The notes under the pieces: model-generated | What the model saw: only the letters and a program-made list of their open reading frames with translations | Told to the model about the DNA's origin: nothing | The model's database searches: none | Source: Congeria kusceri | Taxonomy: Eukaryota; Mollusca; Bivalvia; Myida; Dreissenidae | Reading direction: 5' to 3' | Assembly: GCA_027627225.1 (NCBI GenBank) | Contig: CM051028.1 | Span: forward strand, 23,618,364-23,682,363 | Length of the DNA: 64,000 bases | In this document: piece by piece, positions 1-11,029 of the stretch | Numbering within the stretch: position 1 is the first letter of the stretch | Layout of the letters: each line of letters starts with the position of its first letter | Translations under genes and position numbers: made by a program

Positions 1-1016
1 TTACTATTTAAAAGTAATTGTTACATTTCTTACAAAAATAAAACGCTTTCTGAGATTTACTCATATTATGATAAATAAAAGCGCTTCAAGGAAAGAGCAA
101 CATCTCATGGATACACTGAGTGTAGGGAAAATTAGTAAAACAATATTCCCCAAAATAACAAATAGCGCTTTAAATTTGTAGTAAAATGTCATGTTCAGTT
201 AAGTTTTACTTCGAACAGAAAACACTGTATAAAATGACACATGACGAGAGAAACTCTGTGGCAAGGTTTGATGTATACACGGTATAAAATTATGTTGTTC
301 GGGCCATTTCGCCCAGTTGATACAAAAACAAAATGGACAGCGAATTGGTCACTAGCCTATATTCTAAAAAGTTAAAATTGTTCCCTGTACATAGTGATCC
401 AGATGTGTGTATATTAACATAATTATAAAACACTACGCAGTGACTAAGACTACGTTACAAACAGTAACACAAGCAATGTATTTTAATTTTTCTCAGGTCC
501 CAGTGAAGAGACATGTTCGACACATATATGTTTACTGCGTTATCTATGGATATTAGCTAAGCATATTAACTAAATAAACACGCTTTGGTTAATACACTTT
601 GGTTGCATTCAGGCAAGCATAAGGTTAATATGTACCAGTGTAAGTGCAACAGAAGCGTTATTTATCAAATGCTTTAAACAATGGATTGTTGTGCATGTAT
701 CTGCTTTCAGAACGTCTTTTCTTAGCAAACGCGATTTGGGAAGGTTGCTTTATTGAGTAGCTTGCGTTACAGTGCATCCATGTCCCTTTGCATGTTGCAA
801 TATTTTCATTTACTGAGTTGCATTTTCAAAGAACAGCAGTTCGGAAAGTTAAAGTGCAATTACTATGACTATGAATCCAACATATGTAAAGAAAAATACC
901 TCTCTAAAGTAATTATATTACTACAATTGTACATATGAAGGACACATTATGTTGGGTCTCGTAACTATACTTTCAGTATGAATCCAACTTCGGGAAGAAA
1001 TAGATGATATTTGTTT
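1..1016. other. Non-coding stretch, left edge
   Basis: AT-rich sequence with no ORF that looks coding and no repeat I recognise. If gene C continues to the left, this is probably intron or downstream sequence of that gene. Confidence 0.4.
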
Positions 1017-1152
1017 GTTTTCGGTGTGATAACGCGTGATATCGTCACCGGAAAGGGAGATAATTAATATTTTCACGAGCGCTTGCGCGAGTGAAAATAT
1101 GTATATTGTCTCCCTTTCCGGTGACGATATCACGCGTTATCACACCGAAAAC
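1017..1152. repeat. Foldback (palindromic) MITE
   Basis: Two nearly perfect arms of about 45 bp (1017-1060 and 1108-1152) are reverse complements. Each runs from GTTTTCGGTGTGATAACG through a GTCACCGGAAAGGGAGA segment. An inner inverted repeat (ATTTTCAC / GTGAAAAT, 1070-1100) flanks a GAGCGCTTGCGCGAG centre. The whole block could fold into one long hairpin. It has no coding capacity and looks like a recent non-autonomous foldback element. Confidence 0.85.
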
Positions 1153-2607
1153 CAACACATTTTCTTTTTATTTAAATGCTATTTGAATATTTTTTACGTT
1201 TGATTTTTATTTGGGGGATTTTCAACACCATATTTACAATATTTCGTCCGCACTATTGTCTCTATAATGCGTAGTAATCGGGATAAGTAATAAACATTCC
1301 AGCGCCATCTTGGATTACGATCAAATGTGCCGTGGATTAGATCTAGTTAAGCAACTTAAATCGCAATTTGTTTTGACTCAAGGCATTATCATGACAGCGT
1401 GTTTACGGTACGACAGTCTACTATGCTACTCAGTATATTCATAGACAACGCAGAATCCAGGTTTCTAAATTTATTTAAGTTTAAATACAATTGGATACAC
1501 GTAGTCGTTGAATAATGATCAGCTTTTCAATCAAGAAGTTAACACATACTGCTAGCTTTAAATATATTTATGATGAAAGTACATATTGAAAGTGAAAGTG
1601 CGTTCAGTTCTCCGAAATTCAGTTTTCTAAAAATAGCGTGTGCATAGGTGTTATGATGTAAACAATAGTTAACACAGTCATTACATTTAAACGCACATGT
1701 GTTTTCGCAAGCAATTAAAGCTGAATAAACTCGTAGATGCGCGTTAAAATGTAAAACAACAAAAGATGTATTGTTAGGAGTGTTTTGAAATTGAATACTT
1801 ACACGTATAAAGTGTTTTCTATATTAATTATTCGGACTTAACAACACAATTGGATTAAAAGTCGGTCAAGAATTTGAAGAGAACAAGATGGTGGAGAATT
1901 TAACGCTGAACACTACTTACAAGAACACACATTGGATACTTGAATACTTAAGAGTGGTTACTGGATATAAAAACTTAATACACACAAAACAATATAATTA
2001 TGTGCTTAATGAAAACAAGTTATTACTTAAGGGTACACTGGATTCTTGTTATATTTTGGAATTGGAGAACGGGCAATACAACAATTATGTAAACAAAGGG
2101 AGACTACTGTTCATAGGTACAGTAAACAACGAGTGCAAATGTAATATGCTGGGATGAATAAAGTGCAAAGAATAAAATAAATACTTTGGATGCTAAAATT
2201 AAATTTGGACCAAAATGACGAGCTCCAATGCCGTGTGGGTAAAACTTGTGCCCGCAAGGAATTGTCTGTTCTAGTCTCCTTGGCTCAATACGACTGAGGA
2301 AAATACAAGAGAAAATAAGAGGAACGACACTTCAATATATCAGAGAGGTATTCGTAACATTTGGTGTTATTAATCCTCACTACTTTTATTTTTTGGTAAT
2401 TCTGTATGATAAATGGTGACAACATTCACAATTAAATATTGTTCAAATCAAATAAAATTTAAAAAAGTAGTCCATCACTGTGAGAGATATAGGGATATAT
2501 CTCACTGATATTTTTCTGTATTTCACTACTTTGCATTAAATAAAACCGTTTATCTTACAAACGTGTGAATTTGACTGTTTACCTTACTATACATATTATT
2601 TACTTAC
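1153..2607. other. Non-coding stretch with one doubtful ORF
   Basis: AT-rich sequence. Apart from the ORF at 1888-2157 listed separately, I see no exon, repeat or RNA gene here. No receptor-type transmembrane exon is visible, so the 3' end of gene C must lie left of the window or be unrecognisable. Confidence 0.35.
1888..2157 (+). CDS. Hypothetical small ORF, 89 aa, doubtful
   Basis: An uninterrupted ATG-to-TGA frame in a reasonable start context (CAAGATGG), followed within about 30 bp by two AATAAA-type polyadenylation signals (near 2157 and 2175). The predicted peptide is hydrophilic, rich in Asn, Tyr and Leu, ends in a Cys-containing tail, and has no signal peptide or membrane segment. 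I recognise no family. It could be a small gene, a fragment of a mobile-element ORF, or chance. The nearby poly(A) signals are the only support beyond its length. Confidence 0.2.
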   Translation: MVENLTLNTTYKNTHWILEYLRVVTGYKNLIHTKQYNYVLNENKLLLKGTLDSCYILELENGQYNNYVNKGRLLFIGTVNNECKCNMLG

Positions 2608-2778
2608 TTTTTATCTGACATGTGAGACTACTCGGTGTCCAACCGCCTTCTGAGCAAAGACTGTAGTCGGGGCTCTCAGGCATGAAACAAGTCTTGCATG
2701 ATACCACAGCTAGGCTTCCGTAAGTATTTGTTCCAATAAATAACTGAGCGTTTAACGGTTCTGGCGGTAGACCGCAGT
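2608..2778 (-). CDS. Gene C: CCP/sushi domain exon (type a)
   Basis: A single 171-nt exon, phase 1 at both ends, encodes one complement control protein (sushi) module. On the minus strand it lies between TTTCCAG and GTAAGTAA. The translation starts (D)CGLPPEPLNAQLF and ends SLTCQIK, with the CCP cysteines at DC, SC, LC and TC and the Trp of GGWTPSS just before the last one. It is closely related to the exons at 4700-4806 and 56869-57045. One oddity is a fifth cysteine (SCKTCF, where the paralogues have CNTGF), an unpaired residue in a normally four-cysteine fold. It is the most 3' exon of gene C in the window. Extracellular ligand binding is likely by analogy, but the ligand is unknown. Confidence 0.85.
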
Positions 2779-3216
2779 CTGGAAATGACTTTTTAAACTG
2801 CGTATACCTCAATGTTATTACGTACGAGAAGATTGTGGATATTTTTATACATTTACTTTACTCTCAAGGATCAATAGATGAGTACTTTCTGCCAAAATAC
2901 AAGTGTCCGCGCGTAAATTAGCTATCATATATAAACATATGACCATTGATGTGTTACGCTTAAGAAAAATATTGAATCCAGCGATCACACTGACATTATG
3001 CAAAATAGTCGATGGCTAAATATTTACTATTTGGACAAGGGAAATTTGTCGCAGATCTTTATTTATTGTAAAGATAGTATAAACTTACAAATAGTAACAG
3101 ATTTGTTGCTAACTTCAAAATGAGTTGAATTGGATGAAAGAAATAAAGAAATATTTCAGACATGGTAAGCCATGTAATTAATATTCAAAACATGCGTTTG
3201 TCTTAAAAATGAATAC

Positions 3217-3396
3217 CATGAATGGTGCAGTTGATTTCTGGGTACCAAGAGCCGTCAGACTGACACTTCATGAAATCTTGTCCGGTGTCACTAATGACGT
3301 CATATCCTTCGTCACACGTAACAGTTGCGTTGGATGCGTATCCGGTGGAAGTAACATATATGTTGCCGTTGGTTATATTATTTGGTGTTTCACAAT
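3217..3396 (-). CDS. Gene C: CCP/sushi domain exon
   Basis: A 180-nt phase 1-1 exon on the minus strand, with acceptor ATTTCAG and donor GTATTC. The translation begins (D)CETPNNITNGNIYV and ends WYPEINCTIH. All four CCP cysteines and the conserved Trp are present, as is the NG(N)IxV motif after the first cysteine. There are potential N-glycosylation sites (NIT, NAT, NCT). It lies 438 bp upstream of the exon at 2608-2778 in transcript order and belongs to the same multi-sushi protein. It has no close counterpart in genes A and B within the window. Confidence 0.85.
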
Positions 3397-4699
3397 CTGA
3401 AATATGTTTACTTTTGCTTTGAAACATTTTCTGACTAGAATAGTAATTGCGTATTACTTAAAGCTTTGTTTTTATGTAATCGTATGTCGAATATGCTTGT
3501 TAATAAAAAGGGGATCATTTGTCATCCAAAATAGATCTAATCTTAAATAAATTGTGGTGTGTGTTTATTTTCAGTAAAATAGTAGATTAAATATACATAA
3601 CGATTTTTATTCATTGAACGCCATATACTTAATGTAGTTTTAGAGTTATTTTTTTATATACATGTATTTTAATCATGAACAAAATAATATGCATTTCTCT
3701 AGCCAAATATTTCTTCAGTCAGTTAAAATGCATATCCAATCAAAGACTGTAAACACAATCGATATATGTTCCGGCTAGCATCAAACATAAAACGTTACAT
3801 ATTTGGTTCATTTATTTTGTTTCAAAATAACATACGAAGTAATAAGTTCTCATTAGAGAAACAAATTCGCAATTCGTTTAGATTTGATTGTTTTAATTTA
3901 CATCTTAGAAATGACAGAGGAAGATGTCGTACGATCTCCGGACATTGATTTAAAACAACCAATGGCCCGAATCTTAGTTTCCTTTGTAACCCACCCAATT
4001 TATTTTACCTACAAAGCGGCTGTAAGTCTGTCTGAGTCATAAATCATCCATTAATAACTGTAAGGAGTAATACAAATAAAAATAAAGATAACAAACACAT
4101 ATTGCTGAAGGTTAATTCTAAGTTCATGACTTAAATTACCCTTAATGTATTAACGTTATAATAACAACAGCGACAATTATAAATTCAATACCATATTGTA
4201 TAGTCTGGCCTTTTTATGATGGGACATGGTTTTCCATATTTAACAAAAATATGTAAACTTTTCAAAATGAAACTGCATGTTTTTCATATGATGTATCCCG
4301 TGGAAATGTTCGTTTTCTCGTGCCGAAATTCGGAATAAGTAAAAATGATAAAATTTGATAGCTGATAAACATTCCATAATTATAACCTTTCTAACTGGAT
4401 TTATTTGTTAAAAGCTACTGCGATCATTTCCACAACCAAGATAATCAAACTGCACGTGAATGTCCGGAAATAAAGATTGTAACCGAATGCGAATTGCGTC
4501 GTTTTACGAATTGGTCCAAAATACAATGTAGGTTGCGTACGAAAATAAGTTGTGCCGGGATATAATCAGAACAATAAAATGCATCAACCCTGACGTTTAA
4601 TTCCTGTTCGATATATTTACACACTTTTCCTCAAAAACACATACATTGTTAGGAATGTACATCGTATTTGCATATGCATGTACATTGCGTGTTTCGTAC
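3397..4699. other. Intron of gene C, no other feature seen
   Basis: AT-rich sequence between two CCP exons. I see no repeat or exon that I can support. Confidence 0.4.
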
Positions 4700-4806
4700 G
4701 TTTTATTTGACACGTGAGACTGCTGGTTGTCCATTCGCTAATGAAACATACAGTGTAATCTGGGCTTTCAGGTTGAAACCCAGTATTGCAAGACAGTACA
4801 GCTAAG
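4700..4806 (-). pseudogene. Gene C: CCP exon cut in half by satellite DNA
   Basis: Only the 3' half of a CCP exon is present. The minus-strand translation runs YLAVLSCNTGFQPESPDY and ends SSLTCQIK, matching the type-a exon at 56869-57045 almost word for word (there CNTGFQPENPGYILC). Its donor (GTACGA) is still plausible. The 5' half, with the first CCP cysteine and the splice acceptor, is missing. Homology stops at about 4806, where the satellite block starts with TATGGAACGCC, and the same block start recurs at 15755. The exon therefore lost its acceptor through insertion or rearrangement and is unlikely to be spliced normally. Confidence 0.8.
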
Positions 4807-6571
4807 TATGGAACGCCTCAGCTGTCTTATGCCAACTGTTTATATTATGTCATGTATTTTCTTTATTATGATGAGTGGTTTCGGTATTATGATGTGTACC
4901 TTCTTTATTATGATGTGTGAATTCTTTATTTTGCCTTGTGGTCCCTACATTATGACGTGTGCTTTCTTTATTATGACAAGTGGTTTCTTTATTATGATAT
5001 GTGCATTATTTATTATGACTAGTGGGTTCTTTATTTTGATAAGTACTTTCTTTATTATGATGTGTACCTTCTTTATTATGATGAGTGCTTTCTTTATTTT
5101 GATGTGTACATTTTCTATTATGATGAGTGCTTTCTTTATTACGATGTGTACCTTCTATATTATGATGAGTGCTTTCTTTAGTATGATGTGTGGTATTGTT
5201 ATTATGATGTGTACCTTCTTTGTTATGATGTGTGCATTCTTTATTATCACGAGTGATTGTATTATTGTGACTAGCGGTTTCTTTATTATGATGTGTTAGT
5301 TCTTTATTATGATGAGTGGTTCCGTCAGTATGATATGTTTTGTCTTTATTATGTTAAGTGGTTTTATTATTATGATGCGTGTTTTCCTATGTATGACGAG
5401 TCGTTTTCTTATTATGATTTGTGCTTTCTTTACATTGATATGTGGTTTCATTCCTAGTATTATGGTGTGTAGTTTCTTTATTACGATTTGTGCATTGTTT
5501 ATAATGACTAGTGGTTTCTTTACTACATTGTGTGCATTTTTTATTATGACAAGTGGGTGCTTTATGCCGATATGTGCCCTCTTCGTTATGGGTAGTGGTC
5601 CCGTAATTATCTCGTGTGTCTTCCTTATCATGACTGGTAGTTTCTTCTTTACGATATGTGCTTTGTTCATTATGATGTGTGCTTTCCTTGTTACGATTAG
5701 TTGTTTCTTCTTTATGGTATGTGGTTTCTTTTTTATGTTGTGTGCATTCTTTATTATGACTAGTGGTGTTTTTATTATGATGTGTAGCTCCCTCATTACG
5801 TTAAGAAGTTTCTTTTTTATGATATGTGGTATCTTTATTATGTTGTGTGCGTTCTTTATTATTACTTGTGGCTCCCTTATTGTGACTTGTGCTTTCTTTA
5901 TTATGACTTGTGCTTTCTTTATTATGATGTGTACTTTCATTATTATGATGAGTGCATTCTTTATTATGATAAGTGGAATCTTTAATATGATGTGTGCAGT
6001 CTGTATTTCTGCTTGTGGTTCATGTGTTATGATGTGTGCTTTCTTTATAATGGGAAGTGGATTTTTTATTGTGATGTGTGCATTCTTTATTATGACTAGC
6101 AGTTTCATTATTATGATGTGTTCATTCCTTATTATGACTAGTAGTTTCATTATTATGATGGGTGCATTCCTTATTATGATTAGTTGTTTCATTATTATGA
6201 AGGGTGCATTCTTTGTTATGACTAGTAGTTTTATTATTATGATGTGTGCATTCCTTATTATGATTAGTAGTTTCATTATTATGATGGGTGCATTCCTTAT
6301 TATGACTAGTAGTTTCATTATTATGATGTGTGCATTCCTTATTATGATTAGTAGTTTCATTATTATGATGGGTGCATTCGTTATTATGATGAGTAGTTTC
6401 ATTATTATGATGGGTGCATTCCTTATTATCACTTGTAGTTTCATTATGATGATGTGTGCATTCCTTATTATGACTAGTAGCTTAATTATTATGATGGGTG
6501 CATTCCTTACTATGACTAGTAGTTTGATTATGATGATGAGTGCATTCCTTATTATGACTAGTAGCGTAATT
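4807..6571 (+). repeat. 21/42-bp satellite array, copy 1
   Basis: A degenerate tandem array of a 21-bp unit, roughly TTCTTTATTATGATGAGTGC. Towards 6080-6571 it turns into a homogenised 42-bp dimer (TGCATTCCTTATTATGACTA followed by GTAGTTTCATTATTATGATG plus GG). Because 21 and 42 are multiples of three, both strands stay open: the plus strand reads as heptads such as FFIMMSA over about 450 codons, and the minus strand as IIIMKLLVIIRNAP over about 380. These long ORFs are a by-product of the period and are probably not genes. The array begins with a unique 20-30 bp leader (TATGGAACGCCTCAGCTGTC), which is also present at the outer edge of copy 2. Confidence 0.9.
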
Positions 6572-7296
6572 AATCACGAGCGACACCAAATTCCGACGGA
6601 CGGAATGAAAGCCAATCTACTTTGGGGTTGGATCATAAATTATGATACTGGGTGTAAAAAAAACATGAACTAGATCTATTTAAGTAGATTTCCGTGTGTA
6701 GTAGCCAGGCACATGTTCACGCACGCATGATATATATGTACTTATGATCCAGCTATGGGACATAAACACAACATTTCATGATAACAATGTTGTTGGTGGT
6801 GATGATGATGAAGCAGATGATGATGGTGGTGATGATGACGACTGATCACAAGAAAACCACAAGCAACATGGTAAAGTGTTTGAACTTAACGCTCAAAGGA
6901 TAACACTCCATCGACCCCGATCCCCTCCCCGCAACCCGACTGGTGAGCCGCACCTATTTCTTTGTGGTCCCCACCCAAACACGGCATGTTGTATACATGC
7001 ATTTCATACCACAGACTCGATAATATTTCGTTATTAGCTCTACTCACTTCTTTACTCACTTGTGTTTTGTGATTTATATGATATATTTTGTGTATATTGT
7101 TGTTTATTTCGTTTTGTACACCATTCGTTATGTCGAGTGCTTTTAGCGCTTCGTCGTGTGCTTATTACGTTTCGTTCTGTGCTAACGGCTTTTCGTTATG
7201 TGCCTACTTTATTATGATGACTACGAGACCATTTACATGGTTGATGTTTTATCTAATCACCGTTAAGCGTTGAATGACGTAAGCACCACATGCACA
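6572..7296. other. Spacer with GAT microsatellite
   Basis: Non-coding sequence between the satellite array and the SAM exon. It holds a short imperfect GAT/GGT microsatellite (about 6791-6843). The stretch 7100-7220 still contains TTCGTTATGTCGAGTGC-like units, which look like eroded satellite monomers. Confidence 0.4.
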
Positions 7297-7525
7297 ATGG
7301 CGGCGAATGTTTTAAAAGAGATCGGTTTATCAGAATTAATAACTAGATTTAAAGAACAGAAAATTGATTCAATAGAAATGTGCTGTTGTTTAAACGATAG
7401 TGATCTGTCAAGACTGGGATTGGAAACAATCGGCGAAAGAATTAGATTTCGCGAAGGATGCGACCGTGCTCGACATGCACTGCAAACTGCGGCCTCCAGT
7501 AGTGGTGCCTGTGGAGAGTTATCTG
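7297..7525 (+). CDS. First exon with SAM domain
   Basis: The start ATG at 7297 has a good context (CACAATGGCG); upstream in-frame codons are ignored because they lack an ATG. About 76 codons follow and end at a strong donor (TATCTG|GTACGT) in phase 1. Residues 3-55 (NVLKEIGLSELITRF, DSIEMCCCLNDSDLSRLGL, TIGERIRF) match a sterile alpha motif: five short helices, the LxxLG core and the G-E/D-R-hydrophobic-R helix. Such a domain mediates protein-protein or RNA contacts. I could not find a downstream exon. SAM exons of this kind recur, from memory, at the start of many bivalve predicted proteins, so it may belong to a gene family or a mobile element that captured the domain. Confidence 0.65.
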
Positions 7526-8367
7526 GTACGTATCAATGAACAATAAACATTGTTTAATAAAAGTTTATTCCATTAAAAACACTTTAATGTAACCTTAATT
7601 CGTCAAATTGAAACTAGAGCGGTCTCGGGTATATTCGAACGCTTAACTATTTTTAGCAAAATTAATTTTACAAACTCTTTTATCTGGTTATAACTAATTT
7701 GTTTTGGATGGAAAATCATCTGGCCATGGCTTATGCATATGTAAAATAACTATGCATTCTGTTTATTGCTATTTTTAATATCCTTGAATGTAAAAAACTC
7801 GGACACGAAATAATATTGTCGGTTATTTCTGAACCGCTTCTCGGGTATTTTGGGACATCAAACAACATCAAGAATAACATGGAAAATCAATGTTGGGAAT
7901 TTAAGAAACCTTTCAAGTATAAGCAAAACATTAAAGTACCGGTATCTACGATAATTTGATATTTTTATGCAATCCATTAAATAATTACTACTGCAGTAGT
8001 GTATTTAGAACTCATTATGCATTAAAGTTTTGAATTATATATATGCAATAAATGATATCAATGAGTTTTCAAACTGGTTCGAATCTAGTCTAAGATCAAT
8101 GAACCTCTGGACGAAAATCGTCATTAGTCATGAACGCCGTATGTATGCTACTAATTTACATGTTAAAAAAGGTTAACTTATAAATATTTCAACGAAATGA
8201 AAGCCTGTTGCAACGATATAGCCTTGCTGCTGACCATATCCACAGCATGGCTAAGCGTCTCATCTCTGTAATTGCGATACGACTAAGCGCCGAAATGTCG
8301 ACTCATTATGAGATTTGGAAATAAAATTAATAAATATGTTTGTAGTGTTACTGTATTGTAAATATTA
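7526..8367. other. Non-coding stretch downstream of SAM exon
   Basis: AT-rich, presumably intron of the SAM-domain gene. No further exon, repeat or RNA gene can be supported. Confidence 0.35.
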
Positions 8368-9613
8368 CAGGCCTTTTTCTACTGCTCTCACTGGTCCGAT
8401 AGTCGGACCCGTTCCCAATGCCAAATATGCATATTTTTCCCCAATTCTGACTTAAAAATTCCCAATTGTAAAAAAAGTGTAGTTTTGTTTTCTCAAAAGT
8501 GCAAGTAAAAATACGACTTTTCAAAGTTTTACAGCCGATTTTCAGACTGACGGTACATTTGGATATCCTCTAATTTAACTGTTGTTTACAAGGGAGAGCA
8601 CTCTTGTGCCCGATTTTCAGAAAAATTGTACATGTTGCATTCAATGTAAATTTAAAGTTACTTGTCGATTGGTCGTTGTAATTAAATAAGAACAGCGCCC
8701 CATGCGCGCACATTGCATTACATGATTTACGCATGTTCAGCGGGAATACCTCCGTCTTGATTTGACGTCAAATAAAAACATATCCCACAATTCACTTTAT
8801 GACGTCACGCGGTCACGCGCACGGTGTACCTGCGTGTTTACTTCCGAATGGCGAATGTGTGTGTTTATGAAATTCTTAAACGCATTTAACGTCATTTTTG
8901 GCCAGAATTGCTGTTTAAAATGTAAGTCGTTTGTTTTTATTGTGCATAACAGAATGAAGTAAAATATTGTTTTTTGGTCGTAATGCCACGATGTCAAATG
9001 TCCCTACAATTTTCATGAAATGTCCCGATTTTGACCTGAACATTTATGGCATGTATGAAATAAAATAATGAATTGAACAGCCTCATAACTTGTCAAGAGT
9101 TATGATAAAATATTTTAATATTTAACCATTTGGGTGTGTCAGATAAAGAATGGATTTAAATATAAGTAGGTAAAGATTTCTGTGCAAATTGACACATATT
9201 TCCGCGACATATGTAATGTTGCACTTAACTATTACACGGTATTTCATTAAAGCTATATCATGTACATCATTGTAAAGTCTATTAAAGGTCGTCAGATTTT
9301 GTATTGAGTTAAATGTCTTTATAGAATGTATAGAAATATAATATTATACACATTACACAAACATAATGAAAATGAGATGGAATACTACAAACTGAGGGTT
9401 GCATACCTGGGTTATGTATTTATCACAATTTTGAGTGAAATTAAAGTAATTTTTGCTGTTAAATTGACATTTATTGGATTCAGACTCTAAATTTCATTCT
9501 TATACTTGTTATGATTTAGCGAAAATAATTTTTATGAATTTTGAAAATTTTACGTCGTGAATTTCCCAATTTAACCCAGGTACTTTTTCCCAAAATGGTC
9601 AGAAACAGGCCTG
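8368..9613. mobile_element. Non-autonomous DNA element, CAGGCCT ends (hAT-like)
   Basis: The left end CAGGCCTTTTTCT and the reverse complement of the right end CAGGCCTGTTTCT form a short terminal inverted repeat about 1.25 kb apart. The CAGG start resembles hAT ends, but I cannot see a convincing 8-bp target duplication. There is no long ORF, so no transposase. The left-end sequence (TTCCCAATGCCAAATATG, then CCCCAATTCTGACTTAAAA) recurs in diverged form at 12411-12521 (minus) and 55063-55160 (plus), which supports a dispersed family. Confidence 0.6.
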
Positions 9614-9657
9614 TATTTATTTGTTTATCAATCATACTTTTAATAAATAATATATTA

Positions 9658-9827
9658 TGAGGCGCGTCTCTGGAAACCAGGGCTCAATGCTGCGCGTATG
9701 CATTGTCCGAAATTAGTCTGTGCAGTTTACACAGGCTAATCAGGGACGACACTTTCCATGTTATTTAATTTACGGTTTCTGTGAAGTGTCTTCTAAACAT
9801 ATTTCCACCCCATCCTTGATTAGCCTA
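9658..9827. repeat. Truncated dispersed repeat (GGGACGACACTTTCC family)
   Basis: It contains GTCTGTGCAGTTTACACAGGC, itself a short inverted repeat, followed by TAATCAGGGACGACACTTTC. I recall this pattern as a very common bivalve MITE-like repeat. The copy is diverged and stops at about GATTAGCCTA. The family assignment rests on memory, not on a search. Confidence 0.5.
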
Positions 9828-11029
9828 CAAATCCGAGGATCGCAGTTTGATTGATTCTAAGGCTCGGCACCATGTGTGGGGTTTGGTAATGAAATTATTT
9901 CTTCTAAGGCCAGTCTCCCCATACATTGAGTCAATTAGGGCAGTTATCAAACCATTATATAAACTGAAATTTAATATTGATTGAGCAGCTAACATGATAT
10001 TCTTACTTTTATCCAATACATTTATAATTAAGTAGATTAATAAAATATAGAGATTTTTTTTTAACGATTGAATGGGACTTCATATTAAGTACATTTTCGG
10101 TGAGTTTTTTCGCCTAATGGATAAAGAAAACATGGATCAAAATTACCCGACACATTAAAAATGTTGTTGGTTAATTTCGGACAATAAATATTGTATGAAT
10201 CAATGAGGGTTTTATTTAGGAGACGCATGCATACAAAAGTACACATTTTAATTATTCATAATTTTTAATCGATTCACCATAATCCGGCTAGTTTTTGTTT
10301 TATGACTTTAACGGTCATTTTCTGCATACGTAATGTCAAGCTAGTCTTTGGTAATTTTTAGAAATATATTTTTAAACACGGAAAATCCAGTACTCACCAG
10401 AAATAGCAGACGCTTCCTGAGACACATGAAACTGGCAAATGACTTGAATTTTTACGTTGGACAGCTTATTTAAGTTATTAAGAGGTAACAAAACAGTATT
10501 AAAAGATCGTTCGAAAATACCTGACGGTACACAAATACCCGACACCGCTCTACATCTTGTGGATATCATGGTAAGATAATCCAGCAAACTCGGTTTTTAT
10601 TTAATTTTGAAATAACTAACAGTGACAGACAATGGCCAACTTCCAAGCATAATAGTAAAATGATATAAATCAATGTTCAATAATTTTAAAGACTTGATCC
10701 ATCGATAGCATAACTTATACATAGATCTATAAGTTGCAGAAATCAAGGCTGGTAATTAATGGATGCCCGTTTTCCCGGGGCTAGTAAATTTTGGCCCAGG
10801 AAAGTCAATTTCAAAAGTTGGTAGTCCGTCTTGGCAACTACTTTTTGTAAAGCTTTAAACAATTTTCCACAAATTTTCTGTGAATGTATGTCTATAAAAG
10901 TCAACGGCATTGAAAGATGATTCAGACTGATAAAACTGCCAAATGCATTGAAATTGCATCATGCCATTGTGGAATAACCCTTTTACTGTTATAACATATA
11001 ACTTTATTTTGCTTGAAATATGTAAAATA
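9828..11029. other. Non-coding stretch
   Basis: AT-rich sequence with no ORF, RNA gene or repeat that I can support. Confidence 0.35.

Noticed and set aside
4808..6673. Long ORFs (454 aa plus, 382 aa minus) and the matching 317-322 aa ORFs at 14318-15407
   Set aside because: They are products of a 21/42-bp tandem array whose period is a multiple of three; both strands are open, composition is repetitive, and no conserved domain is present.
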